Virus record (IMG/VR): IMGVR_UViG_3300042905_004053
Span: 1 to 36,610 of that record
DNA length: 36,610 nt
Reading direction: 5' to 3' (one strand)
Source: a virus
The notes under the pieces were generated by a model, which saw only the letters and a list, made by a program, of their open reading frames with translations, searched no databases and had not been told where the DNA came from. The position numbers and the translations under genes are program-made. Positions 27,495 to 35,527 of the stretch are shown one piece after another. Position 1 is the first letter of the stretch. The number at the start of each line of letters is the position of its first letter.

Positions 27495-30236
27495 CTACAC
27501 CTTAATGGCAGGCATATAGGGCGCCACAACCTCTAGTTCGTAGCCGGTAATCACAATGTCCGTTTGAGGCTCATCGTTCGAGAAGATCAATCGGAGAGAC
27601 TTAGCCCGACCGTTGCTGATCTTGTGCTTTACCGAGCTATCCTGCGGGTCGCCGTAGAAACTCCCATAAGGCGTCACGCCATACCCATCAGCCCCCACGT
27701 TTAGGGTGAACTCAGAGATAGGGCTAGTCGGAATGAAGTTTAGCTCCGTTTGGCAGTCCAGGGTGAAGTTGTTCGGAACAATGTCGGTCGTAAACACCCG
27801 AAGTGTCAGATAGTTCTTCAAGACCGAGGCATTGCCCATAAAATCCCATGGGCTCTTATAAACGATCGTAATGGGCTGCGTGTGATCGTTATAGTCGTAG
27901 GCTGTGCCAGTATCTTGACGACGCCAAGAGATCGTCCTGAGGGCGCCTACTTCATCAATCCTGCGCTCTGTGAAGATCAGGTCGTCATTGTACCGCACAA
28001 TACCAGCCGCAGCGTTAAGGCCTTCCCACTTGAGCCAAGCGTCCCGAGCATAGTCGTAAACCAAAAGCACGCTGCCAGAGTTGCAGTACCTAACCCCCAC
28101 CTGCTCGCTCTCTTTAGGAACGAACAGCAGGTATTTCTGCTCTTTCCGGTCATGGAATGCCCAAGACTTCCCAAGCCTAAACAGATCCTCGTCATCTACG
28201 TTAGCAGACTGATTAAACAGGGGGTCAATCCGGCTAACCAAAGGCACTTCCTCAAACGTCCCGAGGGAGCTCGGAATCTGAGCCCCTGACATTTTCCGAG
28301 GTCCAATCTTAGACAGGAAGAAGATAACGCCTCGAATATCCCTGACAGACTGATGGGCGATGCAGCCTACGTCGTTTGTGATCTGGTCGAATCGGATATT
28401 CCCGTCCGCAAAGTCACCAGACCCCGCATGAATGGCTTCCCGCTGGAACACGATCAACACTTCGTTAGAAGGCGCAACCGCAGTGATTCGATCCGCCTCA
28501 AGGCTCTGAATGAGCTGTTGATTGTCCGGTGTCGGGAAGTATTCAGCGCCCTCAATATCCGACCAAGCCACTACGTTAGGGGCAGCAGTCAGACATCCGG
28601 CTACGAGCAGGTTCTGGAACACTGTCAGATAGCGCGCTTTGGGAGGGGGGGAACGATCCACCAAAGGAACCAGCAGGTCCACGCCGAGGTTAGCGTCGGA
28701 AGTCTTGTCTTGATAAACCTGTGTTGGCGCAAAGCTATTATTAGGGATCTGAACCACTTCGTACCAAGTCGTGGGCTCGGTCGCTGAAGTCTCGTTCCGG
28801 TAAATGCCGATTCTCAGGTTTGCAGAGATGACTGCATTATCCAAAACCTCAACGCCTGCTCCAGCAATCGTGATCGTGTTTGTGGTTACGTTTGTAACCT
28901 TTCTCTGAACATAAGTATTTAGGTTGCCATCATAGAAGTAGGCCGTATCCCCAACCTGTAGCGTATGAGGTCCGCCAGAGCCGTTATCTACGTTAATCGT
29001 GTTGACATAAGACGATGGGCCAAAGCCTTGATTGCCGTTTACGATAGCGCAGCCCGTGTTAAACCCTGTGCCTGCCTGTACGTTTGCCACCGTCACGTCA
29101 ATCCGGCGTGCGTTCGTAGACAGGATCTCGTCCGCATCAGCAACCGTTACAGCGGCCCCTGAGATCGTAATAGCAAGAGGAGTCGTAGAAACGCCTGTGA
29201 CTGTGCGCGTCACAAGGCTTGCGCTTACGGAGTCGTAGAACTCAACGGTGTCGCCGTTCAGAATGTCGCTGCCGGGCTCGACGTTAATCGTCGTAACCGT
29301 TGTCTGAGCGCCTTTAATAATCGCCCGGTGCTGCGTGCTGATCGGAGTGGAAACTCGCGCCAGATTGCCCTCTGTGAAGTTATCAGAAGCATCTACTTGG
29401 ATATATCGCGCCCGGTGAACATAGTTTCGGCCTACAAATCCGCCTGCGTCTAAAGCATCAGCAGAAGTAAGACTTGCAGGAGTAGGGACACCAGCCCGAT
29501 ACACCGAAAAACCGTCATATTTCTGAATCTCGTCCTTGCCGGTAGCCACATAAAGCACGTTTTGGATCTGAACAGCCGACGCAGGCTCAAAATCCTCGTC
29601 ATTTACAGCCGCCATGCCGTTCGCAAAGGGACTTGCAACTGGGCTAATGGCATTGGTCCAGTACCCTGCGTTCAGCGTGTAGCCAGCAAGCACGTCCTGG
29701 TCGATCGCGTTCTTGATGTAAGCCGCAGGAACCGTGCCAGTCCCGGTAATCGTGGCAGACCAATCAGCCAGAGCGTCAATCGAGTTCCTAAGCTGCTGGC
29801 AGGTATAGGGAGTCGTCTCATCCACTCCAAGGCCTAAACCTTGGTTAAGAGCCGTCGTGGCGCCAGCCGTCAGGATGCAGCGATACTGGCTTGTCACCGT
29901 ATCGTAGTAGACTGAAACACTCGCGGAAGCCTCTGCGCCAGAATACGAAATGGCGATTCGAGTTTCGGCCCATTTCTTGACCGTAGATCCGATGGAGACA
30001 AGCTCTGGCGCCTCATCCCCGTTCTCGTCAATCCGGTTATAGATAAACGAGCCAAGCGGACCAGCGCCTTCAGCGTGCGGCGTCGTACCCTTTCGCTTAA
30101 TCAGACTCCCCACCGCGTTTAGATCGAGGTTAGAAATGTCTGTTGCGTACTTCTCAGGATAGTTCAGGTCTGAGCTTTTGAGATCAAAGCCAAAGAAGTT
30201 CTTGTATCGTTTAATGAACTGATTTTTGGCTGCCAT
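27495..30236 (-). CDS. Tail nozzle/stabilisation protein (P22 gp10 / T7 gp12 type)
   Basis: 913 aa, ATG 30236, 3 bases after the adaptor stop. N-terminal FGFDLKSSDLNYPEKYATDISNLDLNAVGSLIKRKG is the hallmark of tail nozzle proteins. Propeller-like beta segments follow (VLYVATGKDEIQKYDGF), with VLIVFQREAIHAGSGDF and VLLVYDYARDAWLKWEGL near the C-terminal half. Two copies of a roughly 65-residue beta insert lie at about 311-375 and 409-473 (TINV-x-G-x-GDT-x-YFYD). It forms the hexameric nozzle below the adaptor and closes the DNA channel. Length is in the family range for gp12/gp10-like proteins with extra inserts. Confidence 0.85.
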   Translation of the reverse strand: MAAKNQFIKRYKNFFGFDLKSSDLNYPEKYATDISNLDLNAVGSLIKRKGTTPHAEGAGPLGSFIYNRIDENGDEAPELVSIGSTVKKWAETRIAISYSGAEASASVSVYYDTVTSQYRCILTAGATTALNQGLGLGVDETTPYTCQQLRNSIDALADWSATITGTGTVPAAYIKNAIDQDVLAGYTLNAGYWTNAISPVASPFANGMAAVNDEDFEPASAVQIQNVLYVATGKDEIQKYDGFSVYRAGVPTPASLTSADALDAGGFVGRNYVHRARYIQVDASDNFTEGNLARVSTPISTQHRAIIKGAQTTVTTINVEPGSDILNGDTVEFYDSVSASLVTRTVTGVSTTPLAITISGAAVTVADADEILSTNARRIDVTVANVQAGTGFNTGCAIVNGNQGFGPSSYVNTINVDNGSGGPHTLQVGDTAYFYDGNLNTYVQRKVTNVTTNTITIAGAGVEVLDNAVISANLRIGIYRNETSATEPTTWYEVVQIPNNSFAPTQVYQDKTSDANLGVDLLVPLVDRSPPPKARYLTVFQNLLVAGCLTAAPNVVAWSDIEGAEYFPTPDNQQLIQSLEADRITAVAPSNEVLIVFQREAIHAGSGDFADGNIRFDQITNDVGCIAHQSVRDIRGVIFFLSKIGPRKMSGAQIPSSLGTFEEVPLVSRIDPLFNQSANVDDEDLFRLGKSWAFHDRKEQKYLLFVPKESEQVGVRYCNSGSVLLVYDYARDAWLKWEGLNAAAGIVRYNDDLIFTERRIDEVGALRTISWRRQDTGTAYDYNDHTQPITIVYKSPWDFMGNASVLKNYLTLRVFTTDIVPNNFTLDCQTELNFIPTSPISEFTLNVGADGYGVTPYGSFYGDPQDSSVKHKISNGRAKSLRLIFSNDEPQTDIVITGYELEVVAPYMPAIKV

Positions 30237-30239
30237 AGT

Positions 30240-31178
30240 TTATGGGTAATAATCCTCAACCCCGAGGAACTGAACATCAAGCAAAGGAATGCGATCCGGG
30301 TCGCCATCCGGCTCTGCAAAAGCCATCCGCAGAGTTTCCTGCACCTTGGATAGAATCTGACTGATTTGGGCGGAATCCGTCTGGGAGTCACGCATCAGGA
30401 TTCGCAGATTGCAGTACTCAAGCAGGTACTTCTCGCAGACTTCGGGAAGCTCAGAGTTGGTCGTAGCGAAGTCGCCAGCGCACACATAATCGCCCGCGAC
30501 AATGGTTTCACCAGACTGGAAGGTAAACCCTGGCTCAACCGTAACTACCCCGGTCGTCGTATCAATAGCCGTGACAGGGATAGAGCGCATCTTTACGACG
30601 CCGTTCTTATCCACAACCGTCATGAACTGCTGTTCAATGATCGAGTCCGCATCCAAGAAAATCGAGGCATCAAGAGTCAGGCTAGTGATGCTGCTCGTTC
30701 CAAGAACTACTGCGCTCACAGTGCCGCGGCGCACATCAAGTTTCGGAATGGCCTTTTGATAAGACCACCGGATCTTCCCGGCCTGTTGCGGTCTTGGCTG
30801 AATGAGGATCTCTGCGCCACGCCGGATGTAAAATGCAGGATTACCAGCCTGCGTGTTCAGACGTTCCTTAATCTGCCCTTTTTTCAGGATATAGTAATCC
30901 GTATCAATCCCAGATGGGCTGTACTCAATCTGGTCAATACGGGTGCCAAGGTACAAATCCCTAGGCATACTATAGGCTTCCTGACTCTGTACTGCCGTCT
31001 GAATCTTATAGGCAGTCAGGATGCTAGGAAACGTACTCTGCAGGATCGAATGGATCTCCTCCTGGCCGTCATTCAAGTATTGAAGAAACTCAACGTCTTG
31101 AATCCCAGCCGTAGCCGTAAACTCTTGATTTTCAGTAGCCCGACGGCTCGCAGTGATGAGGAGATCGACTCGACGCAT
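30240..31178 (-). CDS. Head-to-tail adaptor (gp4/gp11-like)
   Basis: 312 aa, ATG 31178. Helical N-terminus typical of adaptors (DVEFLQYLNDGQEEIHSILQ), then beta with RDLYLGTRIDQIEYSP and YYILKKG, a central sandwich (FMTVVDKNGVVKMRSIPVTAI), and a C-terminal helix (CEKYLLEYCNLRILMRDSQTDSAQISQILSKVQETLRMAF). The gene lies directly upstream of the nozzle gene, the standard adaptor-nozzle order of podoviruses. It would form a ring of 12 subunits on the portal. Confidence 0.82.
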   Translation of the reverse strand: MRRVDLLITASRRATENQEFTATAGIQDVEFLQYLNDGQEEIHSILQSTFPSILTAYKIQTAVQSQEAYSMPRDLYLGTRIDQIEYSPSGIDTDYYILKKGQIKERLNTQAGNPAFYIRRGAEILIQPRPQQAGKIRWSYQKAIPKLDVRRGTVSAVVLGTSSITSLTLDASIFLDADSIIEQQFMTVVDKNGVVKMRSIPVTAIDTTTGVVTVEPGFTFQSGETIVAGDYVCAGDFATTNSELPEVCEKYLLEYCNLRILMRDSQTDSAQISQILSKVQETLRMAFAEPDGDPDRIPLLDVQFLGVEDYYP

Positions 31179-31430
31179 TTATTCCTCTGCTTTCTGCTGG
31201 CCTTTCATCTTGGCGACGATGAGAGCAACCTTGCCCTTGTCAGGACCGGCGCCCATTTCTTCCTCTTCGCCTTCTTCCTCTTCGTAACCTTCCTGATCGG
31301 AGCACATTTCAACAAGGTGCTCAACCGACGTTCCAGACTTCTCGGCAAGCATTTGAAGCTTGGCAACAAGCCCCTTGGCTTCCGCCATGTCCTTCTCAGC
31401 AATCGGTTTGTGATCCATTTTTTCCATCAT
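31179..31430 (-). CDS. Small acidic protein (83 aa)
   Basis: ATG 31430, stop adjacent to the adaptor start. Helical (AKGLVAKLQMLAEKSGTSVEHLVEMC) followed by a dense Glu run (EGYEEEEGEEEEMG) and a short helix. No enzyme motif. Very acidic small proteins beside adaptor genes may act as DNA mimics or assembly chaperones; nothing specific can be said. Confidence 0.7.
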   Translation of the reverse strand: MMEKMDHKPIAEKDMAEAKGLVAKLQMLAEKSGTSVEHLVEMCSDQEGYEEEEGEEEEMGAGPDKGKVALIVAKMKGQQKAEE

Positions 31431-31431
31431 A

Positions 31432-31686
31432 CTAGCATCTCCATCGCTTCAGGGCTGCGCCCTTTGGGGTTAGCTTTCCGCCTTCACTCGTCGGACCTTT
31501 GACTCCAGACATTCGAGCGCAAAAACTACGCCTACGAGCAGCTCGACCTGGGTCTGGATTCTTCTCTGTCACAGGCGCCTGAAGCTTAGATCCGGTTTCC
31601 CGGTTCATTCGCTTCCGAGCCTTCTCGTTCAAACCGCCCGTCCGAGCATGGCGTTTAGGATTATAGCCTTTAAAGGGCTTGCTCAT
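31432..31686 (-). CDS. Conserved-type basic phage protein (GGLN ... FCARMSG, 84 aa)
   Basis: Overlaps its upstream neighbour (ATGA). I recognise the pattern TGGLNEKARKRMNRETGSKLQAPVTEKNP ... RRRSFCARMSGVKGP ... LTPKGAALKRWRC as a widespread small phage family (DUF6321-like in form), found in many tailed phages with no known function. Basic with two cysteines. It lies between small virion-region proteins; it may be packaged or act on nucleic acid. Confidence 0.85.
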   Translation of the reverse strand: MSKPFKGYNPKRHARTGGLNEKARKRMNRETGSKLQAPVTEKNPDPGRAARRRSFCARMSGVKGPTSEGGKLTPKGAALKRWRC

Positions 31687-32219
31687 TGGCTGGCGCTCCG
31701 AAACGACGCAATCAGCTCCGCAAGGGCTCTGTGCGTGCCTCTGCCTGCTCGTTGCTGGGCCGACCGAGTTGCGCGTCCAGCTTGAATGGCGGACTCTTGC
31801 CCAATCTTTGATTGCATCTCACGCATGGCTGCAGCTTCTTTTGCAACCGTACCAAGTGCCTGAGCGCCACTCTTGATGGCTGCCGAACCTGCCTCCGTAT
31901 AGTCCTTGCTTTCACCCTCTGCGAGAGCCTTCTTTAGATTTGTGTCTGCACCAAGAGAGTATTGCTTAGGAGCCTCTTCAGACATGCTCATGGGCTTAGA
32001 CTCAAAGCCGCCAGTCATCGAAGGTGGCTTAAGATCGCTTTTAACCCCTTCGAGCATCTTTTGGACTGACATTTCCTTCTCAGTCATGGGCCCAAGCTTT
32101 TCTCTTTCGCTCTCAACAAGCGCAGACAAAGGGCTTTGGGACGCCATGTCAGATGCCCGATCTGTTACAAGCCCAAGTTTCTTCCGAGAAGACATTGCGT
32201 TAAAGGGGTTCATACTCAA
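31683..32219 (-). CDS. Hypothetical internal virion-region protein (178 aa)
   Basis: ATGA overlap with the preceding gene. Met/Ser-rich, mostly helical and basic at the end (ATRSAQQRAGRGTHRALAEL). The middle has a Pro/Gly break and an Ala helix (GSAAIKSGAQALGTVAKEAAAM). Low complexity and lack of a fold signature recall small internal virion proteins. Function not recognised. Confidence 0.7.
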   Translation of the reverse strand: MSMNPFNAMSSRKKLGLVTDRASDMASQSPLSALVESEREKLGPMTEKEMSVQKMLEGVKSDLKPPSMTGGFESKPMSMSEEAPKQYSLGADTNLKKALAEGESKDYTEAGSAAIKSGAQALGTVAKEAAAMREMQSKIGQESAIQAGRATRSAQQRAGRGTHRALAELIASFRSASQ

Positions 32220-32440
32220 CCCATCAAGCTTTCTCTGTAAGCCTGGATCAGGCTAGACAGGGCTGATGCCTCTTTATCCTGCTGCTCGGAAAACTCTTCC
32301 TGCATAGCCTTCCCTTGCTCGGCAATAGCAGACTGTTCGCCCTGGTACTTAGCGCGCTTACCTGCGGCAATCCCGGATCCAACCCCACTAGCAAGAGTTG
32401 TTCCTGCTGCAATCAAAGCTGATAATGTAATCGGATCCAT
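32216..32440 (-). CDS. Small amphipathic virion protein candidate (74 aa)
   Basis: ATG 32440, 2 bases after the fibre-associated gene. MDPITLSALIAAGTTLASGV: a Gly/Ala-rich membrane-active N-terminal helix, then a charged coiled coil (KYQGEQSAIAEQGKAMQEEFSEQQDKE). This MDPITLSxLIAAG start recurs in small podovirus proteins near ejection genes; possibly it inserts in membranes during DNA ejection. Inference from sequence style. Confidence 0.7.
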   Translation of the reverse strand: MDPITLSALIAAGTTLASGVGSGIAAGKRAKYQGEQSAIAEQGKAMQEEFSEQQDKEASALSSLIQAYRESLMG

Positions 32441-32441
32441 A

Positions 32442-32963
32442 TTACCCCCAGTTCACTTCCCACTGACCGCGATAGTCGCTGCCAGTATAGTATAGTTCTA
32501 CCAGATCCACGGCGCCATTAGACTGCGTAAGAATCGGAGCCTGAGCCTGCGGCCACTTCACGCCAGCAGGGAAGATGAGGTCACGGAAGACAGCGCCTTG
32601 AATCACCCAGATTTTGTAGACTGCGCCTGCCTGTGGATTCGAAAAGCTAAGCGTTACGTCGCCCGTTGCCGTGCTCAAGTCGAGCGTCTGGATGTTCCCA
32701 AGGTCGAAGTCGATAGTCTGAGTCGTGCCAGCAGGGGTAAGTGTCGCAGCCACGCCAAGAGCGATGTTCTTTGCAAGCTTGGCAGAGGTAACCGAGTTTG
32801 CAGCGTAAGAAGCGGTAACGAGTTGTTGCCCGTCACCGCCTCCCGTGTGCCTGTGTTGACTAATCTTGGTCCACGTCGTGTTTTTAAGCGTGGTCCCCCA
32901 GTTACTCGTCCCTGTAGTGGGAAGAGTTAACTCAATCCCAAGATTTAGTGTCTCGTAAGGCAT
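32442..32963 (-). CDS. Tail fibre/appendage protein with HRHTGGGDG motif (173 aa)
   Basis: ATG 32963 in an overlap with the upstream stop. N-terminus NLGIELTLPTTGTSNWGTTL is the tail-fibre-like opening. ISQHRHTGGGDGQQL (HxH-Gly, about residues 34-48) is a known motif in trimeric fibre shafts that may bind a metal ion. The rest is Thr/Ala-rich beta (LSTATGDVTLSFSNPQAGAVYKIWVIQG) with a conserved-style end (FRDLIFPAGVKWPQ). Probably a short fibre or fibre tip that works with the C1q fibre upstream. Confidence 0.78.
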   Translation of the reverse strand: MPYETLNLGIELTLPTTGTSNWGTTLKNTTWTKISQHRHTGGGDGQQLVTASYAANSVTSAKLAKNIALGVAATLTPAGTTQTIDFDLGNIQTLDLSTATGDVTLSFSNPQAGAVYKIWVIQGAVFRDLIFPAGVKWPQAQAPILTQSNGAVDLVELYYTGSDYRGQWEVNWG

Positions 32964-33430
32964 TAGACCCCCGGCTTCGGATACTTAGCTTTCACTTCCA
33001 ACCGCTGCTGCATCAGCACACCCAAGGCTGCTGGACCCCCGTCAAAGTACGCGTTCATGAACTCTTCAGCCGAAGGATACTCAGCCTTTCGGGCTGCGAT
33101 CACTTGAGCCAGCTCGTGCTCTGCGGTCACGTCCACGATCTCGACCGTGTACTGAGCCCGGAGCTTGACGTGCTTCTTAACCACCGCAGGGATGGCTTCT
33201 TGCACAATCTCGCCTGCGTCATTCATCACCGCAGGGATCTCAGGGCTCATGACGACGTCTACTTCCTCAAGGACGTCTGAAGCCTCGTGTGGCTCATCCT
33301 GAGGGACAAGGCGCTCTTTCTTGCCCCAATAGTCATGCTCAACGCAGTCTGCGATCCATTTGGTCGGATCTTCCATCTGCGCACCGTGCGTCTGTACGCC
33401 TTCAAGATTTTTAACGATTACTTTTTTCAT
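32963..33430 (-). CDS. Fibre-adjacent hypothetical protein (155 aa)
   Basis: ATG 33430, 3 bases after the C1q fibre stop. MKKVIVKNLEGVQTHGAQME, ... WIADCVEHDYWGKKERLV, a proline-spaced middle, KLRAQYTVEIVDVTAEHELAQVIAARKAEYPSAEEF. The order (short basic start, DC-x-x-x-x-YWGK, LRAQYTVEIVDVTAE helix) is one I have seen in small proteins beside tail fibre genes. It may be a fibre assembly factor, but no function is established. Confidence 0.72.
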   Translation of the reverse strand: MKKVIVKNLEGVQTHGAQMEDPTKWIADCVEHDYWGKKERLVPQDEPHEASDVLEEVDVVMSPEIPAVMNDAGEIVQEAIPAVVKKHVKLRAQYTVEIVDVTAEHELAQVIAARKAEYPSAEEFMNAYFDGGPAALGVLMQQRLEVKAKYPKPGV

Positions 33431-33432
33431 GG

Positions 33433-35505
33433 TTAGTTACCGATTCTGAAGATTTCAATGTGATTTGATGCGCTAGCCACAAGACTTTGCAAAGATCCAA
33501 GGTTATTCACAGCCTGAACATAAAGCGTGTCCCCGGCTAAAGCATCAATCGTCCAAGTATTCCAAGCCTCTGGGATTCTAGAAAAAGTGCTGTTTTGATT
33601 ATCCCAATAAACAGAACCGAACTGATTTCCTGTTTTAAATGGATTCAAAGCACAGCTCGCACCAACCGACCATGTTCCTGCTGCAAAACGGATCTGCGCT
33701 GAAATCAGATATTTTCCACTTACAGGAACCGTAAACACTCCGGTTGAAGCGTTAAAAGCTCCGTGAGTATCGAATGCTTTAGAGTTATAAATAACGGTCG
33801 CTGCCGCTCCATTCGCGATTGATTGTCCAGCGGAGATCGTGGCCCTTACAGCAACCGTCTCCGTCGCAGCGATTGCGGAAGTTCCGGAGAGGCGTTCGAC
33901 CGTTATAACACCAACTTCAATCGTTGCCGCATTATCAGTTCTGATGTCGAGATATTGACCAGCATTTAGGTAGACAGTTGTTGCTCCACTCATATACGAA
34001 GTGGTTCCACTGACATTTGTCATGACAAACTGATAAATAACCCCACTTACATAGACCACGTGCGACTGAACGCCTGAAGTTGATCGGGTCGCACTTAACT
34101 GTACCCTGTAATAACCGCTAACCGGAGCCGTAAACTTCCAACCTGCGCCGGTCGTAATAGCGCCGTGAGTATCATAAGTAACGCTATTATATTGTAAGAT
34201 ACCACCGGCACCATAAGCGGAAGAACCGCCCGAGGCACGAGCAGCCACAACCCTCGTATCCGTGTCATTCGACATTTGGACCGTGGAGCTAAGACCAAGT
34301 ACGGGATAGCTAAACCTCAAGACATAAACGTCATTTGCTTTGGCTGTGCTTCCGGTTCCACCTCCCGGATAACTAGAACCAATAATACCAAGCGCATTTC
34401 CTGTGTTGTTGGTCGTCGTAATCGCAGGAGTAGCAATCAAAACTGTATTGCTTGATGCAAACTCAACTTCGCCAATAGATCCTGCGATTGTAGAGTTTAG
34501 AACATAAGCTGTTCCAATGCCTCGTACGTCGGAGCTAGCCAGCTTGGTAGTATCAATGGACGAAGGTGTACTAAAAAAGTAGTTACCAGAACCGATTGTT
34601 GTTGTTGTTCCAAGAATAACTGTGATGGCTACCTCATGGTTTCCACCTACTCTTCGATATTTTCCGGCTAAAGTTCCGTTTCCGATAGACGGATTACTAA
34701 CAGATGCCGTCCAAACCGGTGTGTAATCCACCCAATCCGTTACAGGAGCGCCGTACTGAACGGTCTGCGGTCCGACTACGACGTTATCAATCGCAAGCGA
34801 GTAGGCCAACGCGGACGTGGACGCGACGTGGAAGCAAACGCGATAGGTCTGTCCCGTTGCTTGCGTCTGGAACGTGGCAATCTGACGCATCTTGGTTCCA
34901 GCCGTAGCAGCTTGAACCTGATAACCTGCAGGCTGAATGACAACCGGAGTGCCAGCAGGATCAGCAATCAGATATACCGTAAGGTCGCCAGTAGCGTAGG
35001 TCCCGCTCAGGACTTCGTAATCAAAGCTAACCGTCAGAATCTTGGCTTGGTCTGCAAGATCAATCGTAATGTCAGTTGCAACGCCTTGTCCTTGGCGGTT
35101 TGCTGCGTCCTTAGTGAAGTTAAAGTCTGCAGCGCCACGGAGAGGACTGCTAGTCGAGCGCGTCCAAGTGACCGTAGGTGAACCACCAGTGCCATCTACC
35201 GGAGCAGTACCGGCAGCATCGGCATAAGTTGCCCATCCGGAGGTATCGGTCGAAGCCGTGGGATTCGTGACGTAGTTAATCCCGCTTCCGCCCGATCCCA
35301 CTTCAGACCAGTTGGTCGAGCTGCCTGAGTCATTCTTCCGATACAACTTGCCGCTCGTCGTATTGAGAAGCAGCGAGCCCGGAGAAGCATCAACCGCGAC
35401 ACTCGTCGGATCGGTCGCAGAGCTGATGATATCAGCCCCCCCGTTCAAGTTCATTGTGCCCTTTAGGGCTTTGACTTTTGATCCTGCAAAGATTGTTGCT
35501 GGCAT
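33433..35505 (-). CDS. Tail fibre with two C-terminal C1q-like domains (690 aa)
   Basis: ATG 35505. Domain order by inspection: N-terminal fibre module with GKLYRKNDSGSSTNWSEVG (about 1-75); beta sandwich like a carbohydrate-binding module (76-245: PTVTWTRSTSSPLRGAADF ... SLAIDNVVVG); a further beta part (250-405); and two C1q/TNF-like jelly rolls, about 418-538 (SVTYDTHGAIT ... WKFTAPVSGYYRVQL) and 550-688 (KAFDTHGAFNASTGVFTVPVSGKYLISA). C1q domains trimerise and bind surface ligands, so this is the likely receptor-binding protein. Gene order (fibre then small fibre-associated genes) supports it. Confidence 0.85.
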   Translation of the reverse strand: MPATIFAGSKVKALKGTMNLNGGADIISSATDPTSVAVDASPGSLLLNTTSGKLYRKNDSGSSTNWSEVGSGGSGINYVTNPTASTDTSGWATYADAAGTAPVDGTGGSPTVTWTRSTSSPLRGAADFNFTKDAANRQGQGVATDITIDLADQAKILTVSFDYEVLSGTYATGDLTVYLIADPAGTPVVIQPAGYQVQAATAGTKMRQIATFQTQATGQTYRVCFHVASTSALAYSLAIDNVVVGPQTVQYGAPVTDWVDYTPVWTASVSNPSIGNGTLAGKYRRVGGNHEVAITVILGTTTTIGSGNYFFSTPSSIDTTKLASSDVRGIGTAYVLNSTIAGSIGEVEFASSNTVLIATPAITTTNNTGNALGIIGSSYPGGGTGSTAKANDVYVLRFSYPVLGLSSTVQMSNDTDTRVVAARASGGSSAYGAGGILQYNSVTYDTHGAITTGAGWKFTAPVSGYYRVQLSATRSTSGVQSHVVYVSGVIYQFVMTNVSGTTSYMSGATTVYLNAGQYLDIRTDNAATIEVGVITVERLSGTSAIAATETVAVRATISAGQSIANGAAATVIYNSKAFDTHGAFNASTGVFTVPVSGKYLISAQIRFAAGTWSVGASCALNPFKTGNQFGSVYWDNQNSTFSRIPEAWNTWTIDALAGDTLYVQAVNNLGSLQSLVASASNHIEIFRIGN

Positions 35506-35527
35506 TTAAGTAGGTCTCCCTAGTTCA

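Noticed and set aside
30366-31502. 378-aa plus-strand frame over the adaptor region
   Set aside because: Antisense to three late genes, without start signals; composition is that of a reversed coding strand.
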